Positions 7,842 through 15,480 of a stretch of DNA of 19,793 bases are shown piece after piece. The DNA is taken from positions 1 through 19,793 of the forward strand of contig JBGSOQ010000179.1 of NCBI GenBank assembly GCA_041739035.1. Reading direction: 5' to 3'. The position numbers were made by a program, and so were the translations under genes. This DNA comes from XYD12-FULL-36-8 sp041739035. GTDB taxonomy: Bacteria > Bacteroidota > Ignavibacteria > Ignavibacteriales > Ignavibacteriaceae. A model generated the notes under the pieces. It did no database searches. It was given only the letters and a program-made list of their open reading frames with translations, and was not told the origin of the DNA. The stretch's first letter is position 1; every line of letters begins with the position of its first letter.

Positions 7842-9971
7842 ATGGAGCTTGAAAAATTCAGTTATGATAATAAGATCGTAAGGAACTTCTCCATTGCAAC
7901 ATTGCTCTGGGGAGTTGTTGGAATGCTTGTCGGACTGATAATCGCCACACAACTTTTTTATCCTGCACTAAACCTCAATATTCCCTGGCTGACATTCGGA
8001 AGAATTCGACCGCTTCACACTAACGCTGTTATTTTTGCTTTTGTAGGAAATGCAATCTTCATGGGAATTTATTATTCACTGCAGAGATTGTGCAAAGCCA
8101 GAATGTTCAGCGACTTGCTCAGCAATATGCACTTTTGGGGATGGCAGCTTATTATTGTTTCCGCAGCCATAACCTTACCGCTGGGAATTACAACCAGCAA
8201 AGAATATGCTGAACTTGAGTGGCCAATTGATATTGCAATTACTTTAGTCTGGGTTGCTTTCGGAATAAACATGATCGGGACAATTATTAAGCGAAGAGAA
8301 AGCCACATGTATGTTGCTATCTGGTTTTATATTGCAACATGGGTAACAGTAGCAGTTCTTCACATTGTAAATTCTATTGAAGTTCCCGTGTCCTTCTTTA
8401 AAAGCTATCCAATTTACGCCGGTGTTCAGGATGCTTTGGTTCAATGGTGGTACGGACATAATGCGGTTGCATTTTTCTTAACAACACCGTTTTTAGGACT
8501 GATGTATTATTATTTACCAAAAGCGGCAAACAGACCGGTCTATTCTTATAAATTATCCATACTTCATTTCTGGTCTTTAATTTTCCTTTACATCTGGGCA
8601 GGTCCACATCACCTGCTTTACTCTGCATTGCCTGATTGGGCTCAATCATTAGGAACAGTTTTCTCTATCATGCTGATTGCTCCATCCTGGGGAGGAATGA
8701 TCAACGGGCTTTTAACTTTAAGAGGTGCCTGGGATAAAGTTCGAACCGATCCAATCTTAAAATTCATGGTTGTTGCAGTCACTGCTTATGGTATGGCAAC
8801 TTTTGAAGGACCAATGCTGTCTCTTAAAAGTGTTAATGCAATAGCCCATTTTACAGATTGGATTATTGGTCACGTTCACGTTGGCGCATTGGGCTGGAAT
8901 GGATTCTTAACTTTTGGAATGCTGTATTGGCTGATTCCAAGATTGTACAAAACAGAGTTGTATTCTAAAAAATTAGCCAACGTTCACTTCTGGCTCGGTA
9001 CATTGGGAATCGTGTTTTATGCTTTGTCGATGTGGTGGTCCGGCATAACCCAAGCATCGATGTGGAAAGAATTTACTCCGCTTGGAACTTTACAATATCC
9101 AAACTTTCTTGAAACCACTTTGCAGATTATTCCGATGTATATGATTCGAGCTTCAGGCGGATTACTTTACTTTGCAGGAATTTGTTTGGGTGTTTACAAT
9201 ATAATTAAAACAGCAAAGCAAGGTAAGTTTGCTAATAACGAAGAAGCTGAAGCACCCGCATTAATTAAATCATCAATGCATTCTGAAAAAGAAACTAAGC
9301 ATCGCTGGTTAGAAAAGAAACCAATTCAGTTTGCAATTTTGTCTTTAGTGGTTATTTCAATCGGCGGGATTGTTGAATTTATTCCTACCTTTCTAATCAA
9401 ATCAAATATTCCAACGATTGCAAGTGTTAGACCATACACACCATTAGAACTGGAAGGAAGAGACCTTTATATTAGAGAAGCATGCAATAGCTGTCATTCG
9501 CAGTTAGTACGCCCCTTTAGATCGGAAACTGAACGATATGGTGAATACTCAAAAGCCGGTGAATATGTTTATGAACATCCATTTCTCTGGGGATCAAAGC
9601 GAACGGGGCCTGATTTATGGAGAGTCGGAAAGAAATATCCAAATTCATGGCATTATTATCACATGGAAAATCCCACTTCGATGTCGCCAAATTCAATCAT
9701 GCCTGCTTATCCGTGGTTGACTACAGACAAGCTTGATTATTCAAACTTAGAAGCCAAAATAAAAACGTTTAGAAATTTTGGTGCTCCTTATCCTACTGAT
9801 TTTGAGAACATCGCAAAGGGAGAGTTAGAAAAACAAGCTCAGGCGATCGCGCTTGACCTTCAAAAAAATGGTATTGGGGTTGCAGGTGATGAAGAAATTA
9901 TTGCTTTGATCGCTTACTTGCAAAGATTAGGAACTGATATTAAATTAAATCAAGTAGCTGAAACCAAATAA
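7842..9971 (+). CDS. ccoNO: Fused CcoN-CcoO: cbb3-type cytochrome c oxidase catalytic subunit plus c-type cytochrome
   Basis: This 709-residue fusion joins CcoN (residues ~1-465) and CcoO (~490-709). The CcoN half has about 12 membrane helices. By comparison with cbb3 enzymes the ligands are His59 (RPLHTN) and His346 for low-spin heme b, His344 for heme b3, His206 (WWYGHN), His256 and His257 (AGPHH) for CuB, and Tyr250 in FLYIW as the cross-linked tyrosine. The CcoO half has one membrane anchor (~495-518), a single heme c site CNSCH (548-552) and Met620 in SIMPAYPWL as the likely distal ligand. It reduces O2 to water with high affinity and pumps protons. Fusion of N and O is common in Bacteroidota. 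AAGGAGG at 7828-7834, seven bases upstream, fixes the ATG. Confidence 0.96.
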   Translation: MELEKFSYDNKIVRNFSIATLLWGVVGMLVGLIIATQLFYPALNLNIPWLTFGRIRPLHTNAVIFAFVGNAIFMGIYYSLQRLCKARMFSDLLSNMHFWGWQLIIVSAAITLPLGITTSKEYAELEWPIDIAITLVWVAFGINMIGTIIKRRESHMYVAIWFYIATWVTVAVLHIVNSIEVPVSFFKSYPIYAGVQDALVQWWYGHNAVAFFLTTPFLGLMYYYLPKAANRPVYSYKLSILHFWSLIFLYIWAGPHHLLYSALPDWAQSLGTVFSIMLIAPSWGGMINGLLTLRGAWDKVRTDPILKFMVVAVTAYGMATFEGPMLSLKSVNAIAHFTDWIIGHVHVGALGWNGFLTFGMLYWLIPRLYKTELYSKKLANVHFWLGTLGIVFYALSMWWSGITQASMWKEFTPLGTLQYPNFLETTLQIIPMYMIRASGGLLYFAGICLGVYNIIKTAKQGKFANNEEAEAPALIKSSMHSEKETKHRWLEKKPIQFAILSLVVISIGGIVEFIPTFLIKSNIPTIASVRPYTPLELEGRDLYIREACNSCHSQLVRPFRSETERYGEYSKAGEYVYEHPFLWGSKRTGPDLWRVGKKYPNSWHYYHMENPTSMSPNSIMPAYPWLTTDKLDYSNLEAKIKTFRNFGAPYPTDFENIAKGELEKQAQAIALDLQKNGIGVAGDEEIIALIAYLQRLGTDIKLNQVAETK

Positions 9972-9983
9972 CACTAAGAAATT

Positions 9984-10172
9984 ATGTATAAAGAAGTCCT
10001 GCAGTCAATTGAAGGAATAGGAGTTTTTGCAGTTATTGCATTAATAATTTTCATACTTTTTTTTGTACTTGTTGTTGTACGATTACTAAGAATGGACAAA
10101 AATTATATAAATAAAATGGCACAATTGCCGCTTGAACCCGAAAATAATTCACAAAACTTTAAAGGTGATTAA
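9984..10172 (+). CDS. ccoQ: CcoQ-like small subunit of cbb3 oxidase
   Basis: This 62-residue protein has one membrane helix (residues ~10-35) followed by a short basic and then acidic cytoplasmic tail. No catalytic motif is expected: CcoQ stabilises the cbb3 complex in known systems. The call rests on size, topology and position between ccoNO and ccoP. The gene starts 12 bases after ccoNO and its stop lies one base before the ccoP ATG, so the three are co-translated. Confidence 0.8.
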   Translation: MYKEVLQSIEGIGVFAVIALIIFILFFVLVVVRLLRMDKNYINKMAQLPLEPENNSQNFKGD

Positions 10173-10173
10173 T

Positions 10174-11022
10174 ATGTCGTTAAAATCAATAACCATATCG
10201 ATACTTAAACAAACAATAATCATCATTCTTTTCTTGCTTGTGCAGAATACTTTTGCACAGACTGAAGGCGGAGAGCTAACCAAATCGTACTATGATATCG
10301 TTGCTGTCGCTTTAATATTTGTTGTAGTGTTAATTGTACTTGGCTTTCTCTACTTCGGAATGGGAGAAGAAGTTAAACGGGAAACAAAGTTTTCGCTCGG
10401 ATTCAACAAAATAAAAGACTATGTGGTTGGACTGAAACCAATCGAAAAAGAAAAAGATATAATGTTTGATCATGCCTACGATGAAATTCGTGAGCTTGAT
10501 AACAAAATTCCACCGTGGTTTAACTACCTTTTTTACGGCTCAGTTGTATTCGGCATATTTTACATGGTAAACTATCACATTCTTTCTTCGGGTGATGTAC
10601 AAGCAACAGAATATATTGAGGAAGTTAAGTTTGCAGAAATGCAAAAGGTTGAGCTTATAAAATCTGGGGCTTTGTTGGATGAAAATAAATTAACGGCTTT
10701 AATCGATGCCGCTGCTCTTAATTCCGGGAAAGAAATATTTGTTAAGAACTGTGCAGTCTGTCATACTGAAAAAGGCGGCGGATTAGTTGGCCCAAATCTA
10801 ACCGATGATTATTGGATTCATGGCGGCGGAATTAAAAATGTTTTTGCTGTCATAAAAGAAGGTGCTCCTGCTAAAGGAATGATAAGCTGGAAGGCACAGC
10901 TTAATCCAAGACAAATACAAGAAGTTTCAAGTTATATTTTAACATTAAGAGGAACAAATCCTCCAAATCCCAAAGCACCGGAAGGTGTTCTTTACGCTGA
11001 GCAGGATACATTAAAAAACTAA
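10174..11022 (+). CDS. ccoP: CcoP, mono-heme cytochrome c subunit of cbb3 oxidase
   Basis: This 282-residue membrane-anchored cytochrome c passes electrons to CcoO. The first ~28 residues look like a signal peptide (LFLLVQNTFAQ). A membrane helix follows (~41-62), then the CcoP N-terminal motif LDNKIPPWFNYLFYGSVVFG (108-127) as a second helix. The cytochrome domain has just one heme site, CAVCH (193-197), with GPNL after it and Met236 (GMISW) as the likely axial ligand. Proteobacterial CcoP is di-heme, so one site is missing compared with that type; the spacing between helix and heme site shows no relic of it. I chose ATG 10174 (AAAGGTG upstream). A TTG at 10132 would add 14 residues overlapping ccoQ and spoil the signal peptide. 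Confidence 0.92.
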   Translation: MSLKSITISILKQTIIIILFLLVQNTFAQTEGGELTKSYYDIVAVALIFVVVLIVLGFLYFGMGEEVKRETKFSLGFNKIKDYVVGLKPIEKEKDIMFDHAYDEIRELDNKIPPWFNYLFYGSVVFGIFYMVNYHILSSGDVQATEYIEEVKFAEMQKVELIKSGALLDENKLTALIDAAALNSGKEIFVKNCAVCHTEKGGGLVGPNLTDDYWIHGGGIKNVFAVIKEGAPAKGMISWKAQLNPRQIQEVSSYILTLRGTNPPNPKAPEGVLYAEQDTLKN

Positions 11023-11047
11023 CACTTTGTTGAATTAAAATTCCTAT

Positions 11048-11112
11048 TTCATTATTCGTTATTCATTATTATCAGAATATTGAATATCGAACAAAGAATT
11101 TTGAATGATGAA
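11048..11112. repeat. Imperfect AT-rich inverted repeat between ccoP and ccoG
   Basis: TTCATTATTC (11048-11057) and GAATGATGAA (11103-11112) are inverted copies with one mismatch. Inside them TTCGTTATTCATTATT pairs imperfectly with AATATTGAATATCGAA. The left arm is also a loose heptamer repeat (CATTATT, CGTTATT, CATTATT). It may be a dispersed intergenic element or an RNA hairpin between ccoP and ccoG; no T-run marks it as a terminator. Confidence 0.45.
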
Positions 11113-11181
11113 AACTATTAAAAACTGAATTATGTATTGTTCAAATGATTATAGTTATGAAATTGTTTTGATGCTAAAAAA

Positions 11182-12594
11182 ATGAGTGCGGTTAAAACTA
11201 CAGATTCTTTTCGCGACCATTTGGCTACAGTTACAGCTGGTGGGAAAAGAAAATGGATTTTTCCAAAAAAACCCTCAGGCAGGTTTTATAATGCAAGAAT
11301 CATTTTCAGCATTTTCTTAATTCTTTTTTTAGTAATCGTCCCTTTCATCAAAGTAAATGATCACCCGGTTCTACTCTTCGACTTTGTAAACCGAAATTTC
11401 ATTCTTTTTTCTATTCCATTTGGTCCGCATGATTTTCATCTATTTGCGCTTGCAATAATCGCACTTGCTGTTTTCATTATTTTATTCACAGTAATATTCG
11501 GCAGAGTATTCTGCGGCTGGGCATGTCCGCAGACTGTTTTTATGGAAATGATTTTTAGAAAAATAGAATACTTTATTGAGGGTGATTTTAAAGATCAGAT
11601 GAAATTGAAGCAAGCTCCGTGGACAGCGAATAAAATATTTAAGAAAACAATAAAGCACGTCATCTTTTTCGCAATTGCATTTTTCATTTCAAATATCTTC
11701 CTGTCTTACATTATAGGAATGGATGAGCTGAAAAAAATCGTTACTGCACCGCCATCAAAACATTTCGCTGGATTCATTTCTATGCTGGTTTTCTCGGGAG
11801 TTTTTTACTGGATATTCTCTTACTTCAGAGAGCAAGTGTGCACATTAGTTTGCCCATATGGACGTCTGCAGGGAGTTTTGCTTGACCAAGATTCCATTGT
11901 AATTGCTTACGATAATGTTCGCGGCGAACCTCGAGGCAAGCTTAAAAGGAATGCACCTAAAAATAACCTTGGAGATTGTATTGATTGCAATTTGTGTGTT
12001 GATGTTTGTCCAACCGGAATTGATATCCGGAACGGTATTCAGCTTGAATGTGTGAACTGCACAGCTTGTATTGATGCCTGTGATAATGTTATGGATAAAA
12101 TTGACCGTCCGAGAGGATTAATAAGATATGATTCTCTGCGAGGAATTGAAAAGAAGGAGAAGTTCCGCTTCACTCCGAGAATGGCAGGATATTCAACCAT
12201 TCTGGTGTTAATTCTTTCGGTTCTAAGCTACTTGTTGATAACGAGAAGCGATTTCTCAATAAATATTTTACGAACTCCGGGTTTGCTTTTTCAGGAACAG
12301 CCAAATGATAAATTCAGCAATATTTACGATCTTAATATCATCAATAAAACTTTTAATCCTGCACCAATACAACTAAAGCTAAAGGATATTGACGGCGAAT
12401 TGAAATTGCTTGGTGATGAAATCAATCTTAAACCTCAGGAAAAACGTGATTCAAAATTTCTTTTAATATTACCTAAATCATCAATCAGCAAAATGAACAC
12501 ACCAATTACTATTTCGATCTATTCAAACGATAAATTGTTAAAAGAAATTAGGACTTCGTTTTTAGGTCCGGTTAATACGAAAGGTAACAGCTAA
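11182..12594 (+). CDS. ccoG: CcoG (FixG/RdxA family) iron-sulfur protein for cbb3 oxidase assembly
   Basis: This 470-residue membrane protein is associated with copper reduction/handling during cbb3 assembly in known systems. The N-terminal half has about four or five membrane helices with Cys motifs CGWACP (111-116) and CTLVCP (220-225). A 2x[4Fe-4S] ferredoxin domain follows: Cys266-x2-Cys269-x2-Cys272-x3-Cys276 and Cys290-x2-Cys293-x2-Cys296-x3-Cys300. A further membrane helix (~337-352) and a beta-rich C-terminal periplasmic domain complete the family layout; all cluster ligands are present. There is no visible Shine-Dalgarno before ATG 11182, and a tiny ATG CTA AAA AAA TGA frame overlaps the start. 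The stop is one base from ccoH. Confidence 0.93.
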   Translation: MSAVKTTDSFRDHLATVTAGGKRKWIFPKKPSGRFYNARIIFSIFLILFLVIVPFIKVNDHPVLLFDFVNRNFILFSIPFGPHDFHLFALAIIALAVFIILFTVIFGRVFCGWACPQTVFMEMIFRKIEYFIEGDFKDQMKLKQAPWTANKIFKKTIKHVIFFAIAFFISNIFLSYIIGMDELKKIVTAPPSKHFAGFISMLVFSGVFYWIFSYFREQVCTLVCPYGRLQGVLLDQDSIVIAYDNVRGEPRGKLKRNAPKNNLGDCIDCNLCVDVCPTGIDIRNGIQLECVNCTACIDACDNVMDKIDRPRGLIRYDSLRGIEKKEKFRFTPRMAGYSTILVLILSVLSYLLITRSDFSINILRTPGLLFQEQPNDKFSNIYDLNIINKTFNPAPIQLKLKDIDGELKLLGDEINLKPQEKRDSKFLLILPKSSISKMNTPITISIYSNDKLLKEIRTSFLGPVNTKGNS

Positions 12595-12595
12595 T

Positions 12596-13039
12596 ATGAA
12601 ATTTAATTGGGGCACTGGAATAGTAATCACAATCATCCTTTTCTTGATTATATCTTTTGCAATGATATTTCATTTTATGAATCAGAAAGTTGATTTGGTA
12701 ACGGATAATTATTATGAAAAGACCCTCGTTTATCAAAACAATATTGATGAAGCGGAAAGATCGAAGAAATTCGACGAAGAGGTTAACATTGAATATTTGA
12801 ATAACCAGCTGAAGTTTACTTTTCCGATTTCAATTGCAGACAAAATGATCGCGGGAGGAATACATTTTTATCGTCCTTCTGATTCAAACAAGGATTTTAA
12901 AACCGCTTTTAAATTAAATGAAAATGGTGAATTGTCATTGGATGCGTCGAAAATTGAAAAAGGTTACTGGAAAGTTCAAATCAAATGGTCGATGAACAAA
13001 GAAAACTATTCGATTGAACGAACGTTGATGATTAATTAA
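12596..13039 (+). CDS. ccoH: CcoH (FixH family) cbb3 oxidase assembly protein
   Basis: This 147-residue protein has a short cytoplasmic start, one membrane helix (~8-28), and the FixH-typical stretch just after it: VDLVTDNYYEKTLVYQ (32-47), matching the VTxxYY-x-K-x-L-x-Y pattern. A beta-rich periplasmic domain ends in WKVQIKWSMNKENYSIERTLMIN. CcoH/FixH is thought to take part in cbb3 assembly with CcoI and CcoG. It begins one base after the ccoG stop, so the two are translated together. The last codons share the 12-mer ATGATTAATTAA with the palindromic element 35 bases downstream. Confidence 0.9.
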   Translation: MKFNWGTGIVITIILFLIISFAMIFHFMNQKVDLVTDNYYEKTLVYQNNIDEAERSKKFDEEVNIEYLNNQLKFTFPISIADKMIAGGIHFYRPSDSNKDFKTAFKLNENGELSLDASKIEKGYWKVQIKWSMNKENYSIERTLMIN

Positions 13040-13049
13040 TATTTTGATA

Positions 13050-13124
13050 GAACGCTGATTGTCATGATCTATTATGATTAATTAAGATCATAAGAAATCA
13101 TAATCATCTTAAAAATCTGCGTTC
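13050..13124. repeat. 75-bp palindromic element between ccoH and the TauE/SafE-like gene
   Basis: The ends GAACGCTGATT (13050-13060) and AATCTGCGTTC (13114-13124) are inverted repeats with one mismatch. Nested pairs lie inside: ATGATCT with AGATCAT, and ATGATTA with TAATCAT. The layout resembles non-coding MITE or REP-like elements with GAACGC(A/T)GATT ends that I recall from many bacterial genomes; the copy number here is unknown. No open frame and no terminator T-run are seen. Confidence 0.6.
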
Positions 13125-13151
13125 CATTGAGTTAAATTCATAGGAAATATT

Positions 13152-13862
13152 ATGGAAGCATTATCAGGATTAGCATTAGGATTTTTAGGTGGTTTACACT
13201 GCATAGGTATGTGCGGACCGATTGCTTTGGCACTACCTTCACAAAGCAAGTCAAAGGTTACTTTCTACTTGGGAAGAATTTTATATAATCTTGGCAGAGT
13301 GCTTACTTATTCAATAATGGGCTTGATAATTGGATTAATTGGTCAGAAGATTAACCTCGCAGGGTATCAGCAGATTGTATCCATCGCTCTTGGTGTTGTA
13401 ATTCTGATAACGGTTCTACTTCCCTCTCGCTTCAAAAATTATCTTGTTAAATTAGAACCCATTCAGACAGTCACAAAGATTTTGCAATCATCAATTGGTG
13501 TACTTTTTAGAAAAGGCGGCCAAAGTTCACTATTTGCAATTGGAGTTCTAAACGGATTTCTACCGTGTGGATTTGTATACGTTGCCCTTGCCGGGGCGGT
13601 GGCAATTGGTAATGTTGAAAAAAGTATTTTATTTATGGCACTATTTGGAATAGGTACAATTCCCGCCATGTTTTCAGCATCAATTGTAACAAATCTGTTT
13701 GGACAGAATTTCAGAAAAAAAATACATCGAGCCATTCCAGTATTTGCATCGGTGTTGGCAATAATTTTCATTCTTCGGGGATTAAATCTTGGAATACCGT
13801 ATTTAAGCCCAAAGCTTAAAGCCGTAACACAGGCAAATCAATCACACGATTGCTGTAAATAA
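13152..13862 (+). CDS. TauE/SafE (DsbD-like) membrane protein of the cbb3 cluster
   Basis: This 236-residue inner-membrane protein has about six helices. The first helix has GGLHCIGMCGP (13-23: His16, Cys17, Met20, Cys21), and the second half repeats the fold with NGFLPCGFVY (134-143, Cys139). These are the signature of the sulfite-exporter-like/UreH-domain proteins placed at the end of cbb3 clusters. A role in copper or metal handling is inferred from that context and from the Cys/Met motifs; it has not been shown here. The C-terminus SHDCCK (231-236) adds His and two Cys that could bind metal. The start ATG has AGGAA seven bases upstream. It follows ccoH by 112 bases, which hold the palindromic element. 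Confidence 0.85.
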   Translation: MEALSGLALGFLGGLHCIGMCGPIALALPSQSKSKVTFYLGRILYNLGRVLTYSIMGLIIGLIGQKINLAGYQQIVSIALGVVILITVLLPSRFKNYLVKLEPIQTVTKILQSSIGVLFRKGGQSSLFAIGVLNGFLPCGFVYVALAGAVAIGNVEKSILFMALFGIGTIPAMFSASIVTNLFGQNFRKKIHRAIPVFASVLAIIFILRGLNLGIPYLSPKLKAVTQANQSHDCCK

Positions 13863-13886
13863 TTTTGGTTCAAGCATTTCAATAAT

Positions 13887-13912
13887 AAAAAAGGCGATCC
13901 GAAGATCGCCTT
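13887..13912 (-). terminator. Intrinsic terminator for the minus-strand T9SS gene (convergent gap)
   Basis: AAGGCGATC (13891-13899), loop CGAA, GATCGCCTT (13904-13912) form a perfect nine-pair stem. On the minus strand it is followed by a T-run (A-run 13887-13892 on plus) and begins 22 bases after the stop at 13934. On the plus strand it lacks T's, so it probably serves the minus-strand genes, although it might slow transcripts from the cbb3 side. Confidence 0.85.
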
Positions 13913-13933
13913 GCAAACACACCAACTTATTTC

Positions 13934-14266
13934 TTATTTCATTAGAATAAGTTTCTTAGTTGCAGTAAAGTTTCCGGCTTTAATTTCATAGAAGTAAACA
14001 CCATTGCTCAAATTAGAAGCATCGAAAACTACTTCGTAAGTGCCGGCAGGTTTTATTTCATTTACGAGGGTTGCAACTTGATTTCCAATTGCATCATATA
14101 CTTTTAATGATACATTAGTTTCTTTTGCAATCTCATAATTAATTGTAGTTGTTGGGTTGAACGGATTCGGATAGTTTTGATTTAACCCGAATTTGTTTGG
14201 AATTTTCACTTCAACTTCAACTATGCTTGAATAGCTGCTGGTACCGTTGAAATCTAATTGTTTCAA
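13934..14266 (-). CDS. T9SS type A sorting domain, split off from the upstream gene
   Basis: This 110-residue frame is a C-terminal fragment, not a typical free protein. It begins KQLDFNGTSSYSSIVEVEV, the end of the beta-sandwich that comes before the sorting signal. It continues with FGLNQNYPNPFNPTTTINYEI, the T9SS type A domain, and ends GVYFYEIKAGNFTATKKLILMK, the usual last strands. The frame opens with TTG at 14264-14266, which overlaps the TGA stop of the preceding 405-residue frame by two bases (TTGA). Either a deletion of some dozen codons plus frame change split one gene, or the two are coupled by stop-restart. It lacks a signal peptide, so alone it could not be exported. I favour a broken gene. 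Confidence 0.6.
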   Translation of the reverse strand: MKQLDFNGTSSYSSIVEVEVKIPNKFGLNQNYPNPFNPTTTINYEIAKETNVSLKVYDAIGNQVATLVNEIKPAGTYEVVFDASNLSNGVYFYEIKAGNFTATKKLILMK

Positions 14267-15480
14267 TCAGTGTATGTATAAGATTGTGCTTGCTGAACCG
14301 TACCTTGTCCATCGACGAAAGCTACTGCTGCAAAATCTCCGGCAGAACTTTTTCGTTGAATTTCAAAACCACGGTTATTAATTTCAGTTGCAGTTGTCCA
14401 ATTCAAAGTAACGTTCATTCCGGCAGCATCTGCAGTAAAAGAACTTAATTCCACAGGCACAGGATCACTTCCAGCAAGTTTTAGAATTGTGCCGCTATTT
14501 CCAGCTGCCCATGCGTATTTTGCTGAAGCATCAACACATCTTAAAGTTTGAGTGGTTCCTGTAGCTAAAGTAGTCCATGGACCAAAATTCGATGAATAAT
14601 AAGAAGCCCCGCTGCTTCCTACAGTAATAAAAGAATTAAAACCAGGAATATTTGTCATTCCTCTGAAAGCTTTCCCGGCTTCTGTGGAGAACGTCCATGT
14701 TGCTCCTCCATCTGTTGTAAAGCCAAGGTCCCCGTTTACTGAGCCGATTGCACCATTTACAGCATCGCTAAAAGCTAGAACTCCATAAGTGCCGCCTGAG
14801 GGAAATGGTATTGGATATGAAGTCCAATTCAAACCTTTATCAGTAGATTTAAACACATGCACTGGATTAGTGGTTGCTTGGTTGTAGTAAGAATTGAACC
14901 ATACATTATTGCCAAATATATCAAATGAGTTAGCAGAGCCGAATTCTTCAGCAACGCTGTCAGCAGCAGGAAAGTTGGATCGCGGTACGCGATTCCAAGT
15001 CATACCGCCATTATTAGTTGTTAAAAGTTCCCAATTACCTGATGGCCACGGATCAGGATCGCCGTAATAAACACCATCATTGGCATTGAAGAATCTCACA
15101 CCATCACCAAAGCCAGCCGGGTTGTTATATTGAGGTGCCCAAGTAGTTCCACCATCGGTGGTTTTCCAAATACTAACGTCCGCTGAACCTCCGACGGTTC
15201 CAGTAACCCAAGCAGTAGTTGCATCAAGAGCATCTACACAATAATTCGTTGCAGTTGCAAGTGTCGGCGTGCATACAGTCCAACTTGCACCGCCATCAAT
15301 AGTTTTTAAGACAACACCGCTTGTTCCGCATGACCAAACAACGTTATCATTTACTGCACGAATGCCTCTTAAGGTGGCTGTTGTACCGCTTGTTTGAGCA
15401 ACCCATTGAGAGAATAATTGAGAGCTAGACAAAAGAACAATGCAAAGAACCAGAACAGATTTTAGGAAACGTTTTTTCAC
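14263..15480 (-). CDS. Secreted Ycf48/BNR-repeat protein, frame ends before its T9SS domain
   Basis: 405 residues. Signal peptide 1-24 (LVLCIVLLSSSQLFSQ), then a beta-propeller-type region with repeated Asp-box/Ycf48-like motifs: TIDGGASW (60-67), TTDGGTTW (107-114), TNNGGMTW (155-162), STDKGLNW (212-219) and TTDGGATW (255-262). From residue 341 (VPVELSSFTA) runs the beta-sandwich module that usually leads into a T9SS sorting domain, with ATEINNRGFEIQRK. It stops at YTYTD-TGA instead of continuing through the usual Y-x-Y-R-L-K-Q-x-D-x-D/N-G segment; the rest lies in another frame at 13934-14266. Likely a cell-surface or secreted cargo protein of unknown role. The start is GTG, with AAGGAG (minus strand of 15486-15491) five bases upstream. 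Confidence 0.82.
   Translation of the reverse strand: MKKRFLKSVLVLCIVLLSSSQLFSQWVAQTSGTTATLRGIRAVNDNVVWSCGTSGVVLKTIDGGASWTVCTPTLATATNYCVDALDATTAWVTGTVGGSADVSIWKTTDGGTTWAPQYNNPAGFGDGVRFFNANDGVYYGDPDPWPSGNWELLTTNNGGMTWNRVPRSNFPAADSVAEEFGSANSFDIFGNNVWFNSYYNQATTNPVHVFKSTDKGLNWTSYPIPFPSGGTYGVLAFSDAVNGAIGSVNGDLGFTTDGGATWTFSTEAGKAFRGMTNIPGFNSFITVGSSGASYYSSNFGPWTTLATGTTQTLRCVDASAKYAWAAGNSGTILKLAGSDPVPVELSSFTADAAGMNVTLNWTTATEINNRGFEIQRKSSAGDFAAVAFVDGQGTVQQAQSYTYTD

Noticed and set aside
10132..10173. TTG 10132 as the ccoP start
   Set aside because: It would overlap ccoQ by 41 bases and put charged residues before the signal peptide; ATG 10174 has AAAGGTG just upstream.
11048..11070. Short direct repeats as a CRISPR array
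   Set aside because: The units are seven bases with no spacers and no cas genes anywhere in the window.
13463..13771. Minus-strand 102-codon frame
   Set aside because: It is antisense to the TauE/SafE-like gene, whose membrane motifs are complete.
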